Shown: piece after piece, positions 11,705 to 23,200 of the stretch
How the letters are laid out: the number at the start of each line of letters is the position of its first letter
Position numbering within the stretch: the first letter of the stretch is position 1
From: Heliopora coerulea
Lineage: Eukaryota > Cnidaria > Anthozoa > Scleralcyonacea > Helioporidae
Direction: 5' to 3'
Assembly: GCA_030142905.1 (NCBI GenBank)
Contig: JASJOG010000074.1
Location: forward strand, 144,001 to 208,000
DNA: 64,000 bases
Translations under genes and position numbers: made by a program
Notes under the pieces: generated by a model
Database searches by the model: none
What the model was told of the DNA's origin: nothing
The model's input: only the letters and a program-made list of their open reading frames with translations

Positions 11705-12585
11705 ATTACAACCTTGGTAACACGATCCAGCTTTTGTGAACTTTTGGGAAATGACCTAAAGATACCACTGAACTTCAGCATTTCAATCATTTGGAAGGTG
11801 GAAATCTTGTCAAAAGTACGTCCCGACAAATAATCGCAATTTTGTCCCTGGTTTTTGACAATATGCTTTTCTAATAACAGTTTTGGTAATAGGCATCTTC
11901 TTAGCAAGACAAAAGCCAATTAAAGCACAGCAGGATGATTAACCGGTTAACCACTTCAGTCAAAACGTTAATATCTTTCAGGCCAGTTAAAAATTTGTAC
12001 TGGACTTGAATCTTTGTACTTGCTACTCAATGTATTTATATTTGATGAAATGGCAAAACATTATTTAAAACACTCTAAACGTTTCACTTCCGTTGCAAGA
12101 AAACGATGATGACTTAAATCAGCTGACTTTTTAGACAAATTTGTTCGGTAGTTAAACATGGTTAAATGTATGAGCTGCATTGAAAGAACTACATTACAGT
12201 ACATATGCTCGCGTATCCTGATATATCTTGGTATCTCCATCAAAAGGACTAAATCCCTGGGTAAATTTTTGATAAATTGTTTCATAAATTTATCTTTGGA
12301 GCAGTTCTACCGGTAAAAGATGTGTAGCTGCGTCAATTTCACAATTCATAAACAATGAATTGCAGGTGTTCCTTAGACTTGAGGAAAGGGAAGCGAAATT
12401 TCCAATTTTCCAGTGGGAGGGAACACCCATGCTGCGCCCGCGAGAATTTAGCACCACTGACCAGCACAGCAGCCGTCTCGGTTTTTTGTTCCACCATGGC
12501 AACAACAAAAATGGTTATCAAATGAATTGAGAAGTTTCGAATTTCCTTTTTTCTTTAAATTTTCGTAATAATTTTATGAAGAGTA
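11705..12585. other. Intergenic, divergent promoter region
   Basis: This lies between the minus-strand GPCR and the plus-strand unknown gene, so it should carry both 5' ends. No recognisable elements were identified. The short minus-strand frames (12061-12285, 12290-12508) have no family features. Confidence 0.45.
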
Positions 12586-14791
12586 ATGAACAGTAATAAC
12601 CAGGGAAAAGATACAAGCACTGTTTTGACCAATCTTTCTAACTACATAACAGTTGTTTCAAATGAGCCTTATTCCACACGAAAAGTTCAAAGATATGGCT
12701 TGCCTGCGTTGAGAATGTCGGATGAGGGTAGAAGGCGGCGAAGTTTTCGTGGCGTAAGACCTTTACATCAAACAACACTGTCATTTGAAGCGTCTCCAGT
12801 CGACAGCAAGTATTTAAGTACCATGAAAGAAGTATGTATTGTAGAAATTAAGTGACATATCAACTGACAATTTAAAGCCAGTTTGTTTACAAATATTAAA
12901 AGCATTTATGACAAAGCATCCTTCGTATTTTAAATCTCAAAAATAATCCTAATGTCTCTCCACCGTATTTTTCAATATATTCATTTGCCATAACAATGAT
13001 GCGAAAATGCACAAAACATGTGGTCTACATCTTAACGAGTAAAATTCATGTAGTTATCCCGTATCCTTTCTGCTCCCGAGGCGAATGAACTTAAGCCTAA
13101 TTTCATCGAGAAAGACAATGCAATTAGCCTAATTACACGGTGAGAGCGAAAAAACGATACACAATGTGTGACTAACTGGAAACCTTGGGAGTTTTCTCTT
13201 AATGCAGGACGTTTACCCAGCTAAACGGGTATTTTTTTTTTTTTCCCGTGACAACCTCAGACCTCATGCCATTACAAATGATAACCAATTTTATGTTGGT
13301 TATCAGAAGTGTACTGGTTGATATTCTAAGGTGCAAACTGGACACACGTGCAATATCATCTGTAAATTCTGCACTTTCCATATTTAACTGCACTTCAGTC
13401 TTGTCAGCAGGTCATATTAATTATTATATGTTAATTAGATTGTTGATTAGACAATTTAATTAGACAATAATCTATGCAAAATAGTTTTGAGGAAAATTGT
13501 AATTGTCTGTGGTTACCAACATGTATAGCCAGTGATGAGAGTTTGGATTTGGGCAAACATGGACTAGATGAGAAGGCTTGTCTCTGTCTCACTGGTCTTA
13601 ATATACAAGTCAGTGCTTCATTACCAAATTTCAACACCAAAAAATCTGTTGCTATATCTAAACAGGTTAGATGGTGACTGATATTAGTATTCAGTGCCTG
13701 ATCATTAGCAGTTTTCACAGTTATACGTCCCTAATTCATTTGTTTTTATTCAAATTTAAAGAGCTTCAGTGGAAAATCTGATTTTTCTGCCTCCAAACAA
13801 CCAACAAGATGCCCTTCCTTACACACATCACATCTTAAATTTGGCATGAATTCTGCAAATCATTTCATCACTACCAGCAAAGATGGTTTTTTAGATCACA
13901 GTAAACAGGTATGTGTGAGTTAACTTTGAGGTCTTGTCTGACTAGTGAGTTATTTTGATTCTTCATTTGTTGGTCAAGTATATATTTAACTGAATTGCTT
14001 TTTTACCATTGTGTAACTTATCAGCCTATTACAGCACATGTGGATAGAGCAAGGTGGAAGATGCAAATGGCTGGAGGTGATATGATCAACAGTACAAGAT
14101 ACAAAGGCTGTAATGATGTATGTTTTATATTTTAGTGAGAAGCTGAACTAGGTGCATGTATGTGTTACCAGTGAGCTGAGAATGCTTCACCATGTGTTGA
14201 CCTGGTCTTAAATTTTATTTTGAAAATAACCTTTCATTACTAGATTGATTTTGCTACTACGTATTCCAAGAACCATCAAGAATTTTCACCAGTTGAACTT
14301 TATCAGCCTCAATGTCCACTTTATGGACAATGGAAGACAAGTATCTTTAATATTTCCACTGGTTAGTGAATTGACTGAGGTTAAAATTATGAAGAAAGCC
14401 ATTTAATTACTAAAGCTTTGCTTTCACAAATCTGCAGCAACATAAATATAAACACATTGACTTATACTAGTTTAGCAGTAGATTTTTATGGCACTTTAAC
14501 CACTTTTGTTCTTATGAAGTATGTATAACTCAGATGGCCATCAAATGCTAACTGTGCAACTGAGCTTGCATTTTCTGTAGCTATGTATGTCACACATGAA
14601 AACCAAAATAAATATTACTTGACATAGTTGGTATTTTAATCTTTTTTATACTTTGTTTGGAGTTATAACCTTTTTATTTTTGGCTTGCAGGACAAACAAA
14701 GATGAGAAGTTCACAGAAATTTAATTTGATTTCTGGAAATCAGGTTTTACATAAAACAAGGACGGACACGTTGACCAGCCAGTTTTGCTAA
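12586..14791 (+). CDS. Unrecognised six-exon gene, ~287 aa
   Basis: Exons: 12586-12809, 13485-13665, 13762-13908, 14025-14117, 14244-14361, 14691-14791. All introns are GT/AG and phases agree; joined length is 864 bases with TAA at 14789-14791. Exons 2-6 are well supported. Exon 1 is less sure: the phase-compatible donor is a weak gtattt at 12810, while a better gtatgt at 12832 gives the wrong phase unless another small exon exists. The protein is hydrophilic, Ser/Thr/Asn-rich, with no signal peptide or membrane segment. It has a basic stretch (GRRRRSFRG) near residue 48 and two W-containing blocks, RARWKMQMAGG and YGQWKTSIF. I do not recognise a family. The short, polar, modular exons recall small ciliary or axonemal proteins, but that is only a guess. 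Confidence 0.6.
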
Positions 14792-15203
14792 AGATTATAA
14801 CCATACATATAAGTTAGCAAATACTGTATGCTATACATGCCAGTCCACAAGGTCAAGAGCATTATGATCAGGCCATTGCAGTAAAGAGTTATTACATTGA
14901 AATGAGTCAAAAACTGCAAACTACTGTAACCTTAATAGTACTTCAACTTTGTGAACTTTGTGAGCTTGCAAAACAGTTAGAAATTGCCACAATTCTCCAA
15001 AATACAACCCAAAAATCCTGCTATCTGCCACCAGCTAAAGGTAAATAAAATTATTTCTGTTGCACTGAAGATACTTCTGCAGGGATGCTGAATCTTTGAT
15101 GTATATATATATGAATACAGCACCGTTAAATGAAGGTTGAGAACAGTGTTTGCATTGCTGCAGGATTTACCTTTTAAATTTGAGATGTTCTATCATTAAC
15201 TTT
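14792..15203 (+). other. Intergenic, between unknown gene and UBL gene
   Basis: No gene seen. It is the 3' flank of the six-exon gene and the distal upstream region of the ubiquitin-like/helical-repeat gene. It contains a short TATATATATA run near 15100. Confidence 0.5.
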
Positions 15204-15622
15204 CCTTCCTTTGTTCCTTCCTTCCTTCCTTCCTTTCTTCCTTCCTTCCTTCCTTTCTTCCTTCCTTCCCTTCTTCCTTCCTTCTTTCCTTCCCTTCCCT
15301 TCCCTTCCCTTCCCTTCCCTTCCCTTCCCTTTCCTTTCCTTCCCTTCCCTTCCCTTCCCTTCCCTTCCCTTCCCTTCCCTTCCCTTCCCTTCCCTTCCCT
15401 TCCCTTCCCTTCCCTTCCCTTCCCTTCCCTTCCCTTCCCTTCCCTTCCCTTCCCTTCCCTTCCCTTCCCTTCCCTTCCCTTCCCTTCCCTTCCCTTCCCT
15501 TCCCTTCCCTTCCCTTCCCTTCCCTTCCCTTCCCTTCCCTTCCCTTCCCTTCCCTTCCCTTCCCTTCCCTTCCCTTCCCTTCCCTTCCCTTCCCTTCCCT
15601 TCCCTTCCCTTCCTTCCTTTCT
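15204..15622 (+). repeat. Pure polypyrimidine tract, (TTCC)n then (CCCTT)n
   Basis: About 415 bases contain only C and T on the plus strand. The first ~90 are mostly TTCC tetramers. From about 15294 to 15610 there is a nearly perfect CCCTT pentamer array with a few variants near 15328-15340, then TTCC again. Every frame through it is open (LPFPS on plus, GREGK on minus), which explains the long frames seen there; they are not genes. Long homopurine/homopyrimidine mirror repeats can form triplex DNA and are length-variable. It ends ~127 bases before the next start codon. Confidence 0.97.
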
Positions 15623-15748
15623 ACCCGTTAAACCTTTCTCCAAGATGACGTCACAGCTGGGAAACAAGAACGTGAACCACTGTTGTATTGCACAGGTCAG
15701 TGACCTGAACTCGTACGTATTTAACATTCGTTTCGATTTTACCGGAAA

Positions 15749-18700
15749 ATGGAAGTTCGAATCTTCACGCGATGTATCAAAACCGAAAAGACACGAAATT
15801 TCAATTTTGAGTTAAACAATGATGTCAGCAGCATATGGGGATTGAAAAAAGCCTTGGAACCCAAGATATCGGTAGCAGCTTGTGATCAGAAAGTATACTA
15901 CAGAAAACGTCAACTGGACAATGAAATCGCTCTGTCAGGTTTATATGTCCAGGAAGGAGATTGTTTTGCAGTGGAATTTGTGGCACACTGCAATATTGAA
16001 GCTTTGACTGTGGTTCTTCGTAGAATGAGGGAATTTTTGAAAACTGTTATTGAAATGAATGCAGGTCTTGAGACACTCAGTGTTACAACAGGAAATAAGG
16101 AGAAACTTAATCGTTGTTGCAAGGATATTTATGAGGCATTTGAAATGTGCTCTGCTGATTTATTTCTTCCTTGGAAGAACCCGTCCTCCATAGCCAACAG
16201 GCATTTCTTTACACAAGAAGAAGGGTTGGTTATGTTGTCATCGGTTTACACGTTCACGAGTAAACGCTTTAAAGTTGCACAACTTCTGTAAGTGATTCAG
16301 CTTGTCTACAATGGAGAATTTTCAAGTTGAAAAGTTTGGTTTGCCTCCATCACATAAACAGAGTTCATAACACTTTTCGGTTTTTTCATTGTCTTTAGAG
16401 ACAGGGAAGAAGTGGTAATGTTATTGAATGGTAACCAAAACCTCTTAGAATATGGGTGCCTTATCACGCTGTGGAATTATTCTGAAACAAAAGAAGACCG
16501 AAGGATGGTATTAAAAGAAATAGGCCTTGATATGTTTATGAAGTCTTTGGTGAAACAGCCACATAATGGTGATGAATATCTTGAAGTCTCTCAAATTAAC
16601 GAAGCAGCTGTGGGATGTTTGGCTCAGTATGTTAACATTTTGTTGGTTTCGTAATTATAAACAGGCTATGCCTGTGGCCATGTAACGAAAACTTCATAAT
16701 TAACCAACACAGCCAAAGTCAACTGAAAAATGTTGACTAGAGTTAAGAAATGTTGTGAAGTTTTCATTTCATAATACCCTGAGGATGATTCTGAAATAGA
16801 ATTGAAACGCTGTGGCCATGTTCAATGAATGTTTGGCATTTATGCTCTGTGAAATGAAATATATATTTTAAATAGCAACTGATACTCCATCTTAAGGTCT
16901 TACATCTTTCTATAATGCCAGTTTTGCAATTGCTTATACCCTTTTCTGCAATTACTCTGAAGTTCCCTCTCAAACATGCATCAGTTAGAAGAGCTACAGT
17001 ATAAGAAAGCAAGCATGTGTATTACTAGGTACATAACATGCCAATTACATGTAGGCAGAGTACTGTCCTAAGGTTTATCTTGCCACTGGCTTCCTCACCA
17101 CATAACTTTAGTCTCAGTTAACCAATAAATTATCTTATGGATTCTACAGTAGCACCATCTTGGAAATGACCAGAAACAAGCTCTCAGAGACCCAGGTATG
17201 TCCCAAGATCTCCTCAAAAGGCAGCCAGGGCAAGTGGATAGCAATTATTTTAGTCCCTTAAATCAAATTGCACTTTTAATTCTCTGACCTCTTATCAACT
17301 AGCATATTTCTTTTAACTAGTTTTAGTTTGTGATTGTTTGGTGCTGATACATTTGTAATTAAATTTTGGTTAAATCAAACTATATGGTTTCACTCAAGAT
17401 GTTTGTCTATTTATAGATATGTAGAAATGCCAGATATTCAGCTGGTTGTTGCTGACAGTTTGGAAGCTGTAAAAAAATTAGTGTTGCTGTCATCTCATAG
17501 CACAACTATATATGGCAATGAAGTTGCAGCAAATGCACTCTTCTGTTGTTCTAACCATCACAAAGCAGCCTTGCAGCTGGTGAAGAATAAAATTCATATA
17601 TCAGTAATAGAGAAGATGCAACCAATATTATTTATGACTGAAGAAAACAAAGACTTAGATCTTTGTAATGATCTGTCAATACCTGCAAAGTAAGCTTCAA
17701 ACAATAATTTTTTTATTTGGTTTAAATTAATTTTTTTCAAATTTGAAAACTTTAATCTCAGTTTCACTAATTTAACAGTTAACCTATTCTTTTATCATAC
17801 TGTTGTGGTTTTTTTACTGCTTTATTTTTTTTTGCAACTAGGATTTTGATGATTGTACTGGTTCTTAATCCTTTTAATTGGTCCACATACTGTAACTGTT
17901 ATTTTAAATTCAATAGAGACTCACTCAGTTAGATTTTTTCATTAAACTAGTGAAACAACCATGCACCTGTATCAATTTTTAATGAAATTTCTCATGTTCC
18001 TTTGTTCCCTCAAAACAATGATGTGACTTTGTCAGAGTTTAACTGAGAAGGGCCAAAAACCAGGTTAATTCAAAGACTAGTAACCTAAATTAGTTTTTGT
18101 GATTCTTTCTAAACAAAGCATAATCAATAACTAGAATAAGTGTGACATTGTAATGTCACACTCTAGGTTGAGTGGGCTGCTTAACTTTTAATAAGCACAT
18201 CTCAGATATTTGTAAAAATGAAGTGAAATGACAAACAATAATACAGCTGTCTTTTTATCTTTTTTTGGTCTGATAGATATTTTTTCTGCTTGTTCTTGGC
18301 CAACATCCAAACTTTGCCAAAAGAAGTCCTTGGTGATGAAGAGAAATGTAATATTGATGCCATATTGGAGAGGTTTCTTGCTTTGCACACTCCTTCCGAA
18401 ATTGGTAACTTTGAGGCAGTCCACAGCTACGTCTGGATTTCTATGGTCCCATTTGTTCAAATTGCATTGTCTGCCATTGGACCACAGACCATGGAATCTA
18501 CAGAAACTGTTCACAATAATAAGTACTTTGTTTTAAAAAACATTTCTTTGGAAATCTGTTCATGTTCTCTAAATCACAGTAAAGAATGGCACTCACAGTA
18601 CAGTTTCTCTTCAGCTACAAAACTTGGCTTGTTCAGTTTGTGTCATTTAACAAAGTCAAAAGAAAACCAAGAGCTGTTTCAAAAAGAACAAATTGTTGAC

Positions 18701-18859
18701 TACTTAGTGTGCCTTTGTTGGTTTGCTAAATTATGTGGAGGTAATTTTTATGTTCCTGAGCTCACAGGATTTGGGCTACTAGACCCACCAAGCTTAAAAT
18801 CTATTTCAAAAGCATATCTTGCAAAGTGTTATGGTCACAAGTTAACCTGTGAGTTATAA
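15749..18859 (+). CDS. Ubiquitin-like plus helical (armadillo-like) repeat protein, 540 aa
   Basis: Exons: 15749-16287, 16399-16626, 17417-17689, 18277-18859. All three introns are GT/AG and fall in phase 2; joined length is 1623 bases. Residues 1-78 follow the ubiquitin fold pattern: a beta hairpin at MEVRIFTRC, a helix near SSIWGLKKAL, YYRKRQLDNEIALSGLYVQ matching the ubiquitin turn, then DCFAVEFVAH as the last strand. There is no terminal diglycine, so it is a domain rather than a conjugated modifier. The rest is hydrophobic helical sequence, including EAAVGCLAQ, GNEVAANALFCCSNHHKAA and SSATKLGLFSLCHLTKSKENQEL, which read like armadillo/HEAT helices. No membrane segment is seen. A GTGAGT directly after codon Thr-537 could be a donor giving a longer C-terminus. 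The family is not recognised; function is unknown, and the domains suggest a scaffold or adaptor. Confidence 0.75.
16670..16810 (-). repeat. Dispersed repeat copy related to 59205-59318
   Basis: This lies in intron 2 of the UBL gene. It shares blocks with the repeat flanking the hAT element: AACTTCATAATTAACCAACAC, AGTCAACTGAAAAA and TTTCATAATACCCTGAGGATGATTCTGAAAT all have close matches at 59205-59290 or their complements. It appears to be a rearranged copy of the same dispersed family. Confidence 0.65.
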
Positions 18860-18937
18860 ATATTTTTGTACTGACATCTTATGTGATAGAAGATAATTCT
18901 GAAGTTCTTATTTACACTTACTAGCTGAAACTTAATT

Positions 18938-19042
18938 AGCCCATTAAGGGGAAAGAACACACTTAAATATTTTACTCTGGCAAACATCAGATAATTTTAC
19001 CCATCAAAGGGATAAGCTGTGCCCCTTAACAAGTTAACATAT
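18938..19042 (+). repeat. Palindromic dispersed repeat, copy 1
   Basis: Ends are CATTAAGGGGAAAG and the complementary GTGCCCCTTAA; the core reads TTTTACTCTGGC, then CAGATAATTTTACCCATCAA. Related copies occur at 28858-28925, 29040-29130, 33538-33592, 39945-40030, 47440-47535, 49560-49625 and 53585-53690. Confidence 0.75.
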
Positions 19043-19810
19043 GCAAGATTCTATTTAGTTTGAAAAGGTTATACCTGCAAACTGTTTGTGGAAACAATCA
19101 TTGTCTTTTAAATTTTGGAATTGGCAATATTATTACTAAATATCAGTGCACTTAACATACACTAATAGACCTATTAGTAAAACTATGAGTGTGATTACAG
19201 CTAGAATCTTGTTTCTTGCAACAAACCTTGTGTGAAATAAGAAAAAATTGAGCAAAGCAGCTGAGGTGATGTACTTTGGTGAATTCAGAAGCACACAGAG
19301 CATGTAACAAGAAAATAAATCATGTAAAAAATCATCTGGCTAAATAAAATAAATGTTTGTTAAAATTACAGTGGTTAATATTTTGGGTCTTGGAGCCCTC
19401 CATTCTGCTCATTAAAAATCTGGGATTTGCTGCCATAAAAAAGTATATTAATGATCACATGTATGTTTTGGTCCCACCTCCAAATTTTGAATTTTTTTTT
19501 CTCTTTTTCTAACTTCAGAATCTAAGTCTACTGGAAGACAAATTATCTTTGTTATGAATATACCTCTGCCAAACCTTTTTAGAAAACTAGAGTGGATTCA
19601 CAATGGCTTAGAAAAAGTTTAAACTGATGTTTTATTACTAAACCTGTTGTTCTTCACTTTCCAAACTTCTCGTAAGAGAAAGCCACTTAATTTCCAAAAT
19701 TAAACCCTCTTTGAAAGGCAATCTCAGGTCCATTCTCTTGTCTTTGTTATAATTTCCTCTTCTTTATTTCCACCATTGCATAACTTGTAATTTGACATCA
19801 TTAATTTTGT

Positions 19811-19905
19811 TTATATATATATATATATATATATAATTATATATATGATTATATATATATATATAATTACATATAATTTTGTTTTATATATAATATGTTT
19901 ATATA
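19811..19905. repeat. AT microsatellite
   Basis: Alternating TA runs with interruptions (ATAATTATATATATGATTATATA). Confidence 0.95.
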
Positions 19906-20239
19906 TACATATATTTGCTGTTTTGCAATAATATTCCCCACTTGCGAGATACGACGAAACGTTAGTCAACTGAGGTCTTCCGTCAATGTCAAGGGTAAAA
20001 CACAAAACTTAGTATTTCGTCACTATATCTGCATAATTTCTTCCAATGGATCGCTTTAAGTGTGGAGACTGGGTTCTATTGTTGATTACGTAGTTTCATG
20101 TTTTGCGCATGCTTGTAGTTTTTACTTATTTGTTATAATTTTTCTTTGGTCTGTTCAAAACAAAAATAATTTAGAAGATGAAAGACAATTGACGTCTTTT
20201 AAGAGCCCCGTTCTCTTCGGAGAAGGCTTATAGTTTACT

Positions 20240-23200
20240 ATGAATCTTGCTGCTAGTGGAGGAGAATCTTATGGAAATTTGCTGTTCGTAAATTTCAATC
20301 AAGATTTCTCGTAAGTGAAAGAACGACTGGTCGTATTTTTCTTGCCGCGAAATTTAGCTTGCTAATCCACTTTTTTGCGTCCGTTTTTATTTTTATATGG
20401 AATTCCTCTTACCTTTTTATTTAGATCAATTGCAGTGGGAAGTAAAAATGGATATAAGATATTTTCTTTAAATTCTGTTGAAAAGTTGGAAGAAATTTAC
20501 AACTATGGTTAGTGCTATATCATGCTTTTGGAGTTCGGTCTTCTCATCATAAATGGTGTAGTAATTGCTGCCATTTTGATTTAACCTAAAGAAAGATTGT
20601 ACGATCAAAAGGTTGATTATTGAAAAAAAATTATTTCATATTTTACCGTGTAAATTTTTGCTTGCCTTTATGATTTTATTTGTATAATTTAACTCTGCAA
20701 TATTGTATAATTATTCATTTTTACTTAACTCTTGAGTGATCGGTCAAAATCTTCGATGGTATTCTCAATGTCAGTACTGGTAGTCATATTAACTGCTGAA
20801 ACTGTCGCGTTCTGAGACTACAGTTACATCTGTAGACATTACCTTTGTACACAAAAGCAACATCATTCACATGCAGACAATGTACTGCTGATAAGTTGTC
20901 CAGCTTAAGCAAGGCAAGCCACTTCCCGAACGTTCTGTTGCAAGTTCAAATAGTTTAGTAACTTGCTGGTTTGTACTTGAAAATGTATAACAAAACAATA
21001 ATTTAGTGTGGCTTATTTGATATCACGAATTACCAAGGTTTCAGTCAGTATTATCCGCCTTAGCCCTCAGCTTCAAAGGGCTCATCCAGTCATTTATCAT
21101 TATTAACAGATGAAGTTTATTTTACTTACTTTTTTAACATGTATATTCTGGTTATGACAGAATACTATGTTTTATGTGCATTGTTACTACTAGCTTTAAA
21201 TTTAAATCTGATGTACCTGAGCTGTCATTGTATTGTTAATCCAGTCAAATCTGTACTCAAGTCTAATTTAATTCATGTTGATGTTTGTAGAAAGTGAAGA
21301 TATTTGTATTGTGGAAAGATTATTTTCCAGTAGTCTTGTTGCCATTGTTAGTTTATCAGCTCCACGGAAGTTGAAAGTATGTCATTTCAAGGTGAGTCAC
21401 TAAGAATGGCAGTAAAATTTTGAAGATCACAAACTGTTGTTGAAGGTCTGGTTTTCATTTGGTTACAGTGAGTCCTTTGGTTAGCAAGCATGTTTGGGGT
21501 CAGGTCCCTGGTTTTTATAAAAGCTCAAACAATGCTGAATGAGTACTGTAATGTTCTTTCAAGTACGATTAAATCAGATATTTCCATAATATTTATTGGT
21601 GTTCAAGATAATGTATTTGATTGTTAGAGATACACTCTCAAAGCTGTATAAGAGGCTTGTCCTGTAGAAATGTGTTAGGTCATACCAATCTTGTTCACAG
21701 TTGTGGTTGGTCAGTGAGTTTAAGTTTAGCCTCCTTTCCAATTATATAATTACATTCTTAAGTTTCTATACCTCTGCTAAAATACTATATAGATGAATGA
21801 GTGAATGAACAAAGAAGTGGATGAACTAATTGACTAAAAACTGAATGGATGAATTTTTGAATAAACGAGTTAAAGTTTAATCTATGAATTTTTTTAATTT
21901 ACAGAAAAGGACCGAAATTTGTAATTACAGTTATCCAAACACTATCTTATCAGTGAAGCTCAATAGGATGGTGAGTTGAGGTTCATGTTAGTGAACTGGT
22001 TTCACAAAGAGAATGTAATATTATATTGTACATGTGTTAATAGAAGGAAAAGTAAGCTGTCCATTACTGCATGTGGCTAATGCTGAATACAACATTTCTT
22101 TGTACACTAACACCCGACACATTCTTTGAAAGTTGTTCTTTGTTTTTGATACAAGATTGTATAAAATCATTGTAAATAGAATGATAGCTTACCTTCAAAT
22201 TCAGTGTGAAGTGAAAAAGCACATGTAAGGATGTATCAAAAAGACGAGCAGTGACAGATCACAAAAATAGTCAAAGATGCTGTCAATCTTCCTGAGACTT
22301 TGCTGATAGCTATGAATATACATTGGAACTATCCAAATACAAGGACTACTCACTTATAGACTTACACACTGAATGACATAGTGGGTTTACCTCTGAGGAA
22401 TTAGCCATAGAAATGGGGTACCAGATGTTTTACTAGTTACTATAGCTATACCATGAACCAAATCTGAATATTTGAATTTTAGAGATTGCTGGTAACCCTA
22501 GAAGAAAGCCTATATATTCATAACATTAGAGATATGAAGGTAAAACAAGATACCACTTGCATATTTATATTTTAAATTTTTGATGTACCCTTGATCTTTA
22601 ACAATTATTGTAACACTGAATGGGTGGCTTGGGGATTGCTTTTAGGTCTTACATACTATCAGAGATACTCCTCCAAATTCTTTAGGTGAGTGTATTTTTT
22701 TTTATCTTTAGTTAGAAAAATCTTTATCAATATTTATCAAACTACTCTAAGTCAGTACCTGTACATCAAACCCAAATGTTGCAGCAACCATGATAGGTGC
22801 ATCAGATCCTGGGCTGATTATTACTGTGTAAGTCACATTTTAGGACTCAGTATTTCTGATGTATAATACAAACACTAAAGTAGACAGCAACGAATGAACA
22901 TGTTTCTTACCTTCTAATGTGATATGCATCCAATACACCAGTTGATTAGTAGGGCCAGATACTTGTCAGTCCCAAAACTTCAATCCTGTTCATGTGCTGA
23001 GATGTTACAGATGAATGAACTTTTTCTTGTCTTTTTATGCTAATATCATACATTTATCATCACATCACACTTAGTCAGTACATTGGTGGCCATAAAAGAA
23101 ATCAGTTGAAGTTCTGCTGTTGTATATAGGTCTCTGTGCACTATCCCCAAACTCTGATAACTGCTTTCTGGCATATCCTGGAAGTAATCAGGTAATTTTC

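Larger units (their letters stand above)
18860..20239. other. Intergenic between UBL gene and WIPI2
   Basis: No gene seen. It holds one copy of the ~100-bp palindromic dispersed repeat (18938-19042) and an AT dinucleotide run (19811-19905). The last few hundred bases are the likely WIPI2 promoter and 5' UTR. Confidence 0.55.

Noticed and set aside
15150..15815. Long open frames through the CCCTT array (LPFPS and GREGK repeat proteins)
   Set aside because: Pentamer repeats without stops open every frame on both strands; no flanking gene structure.
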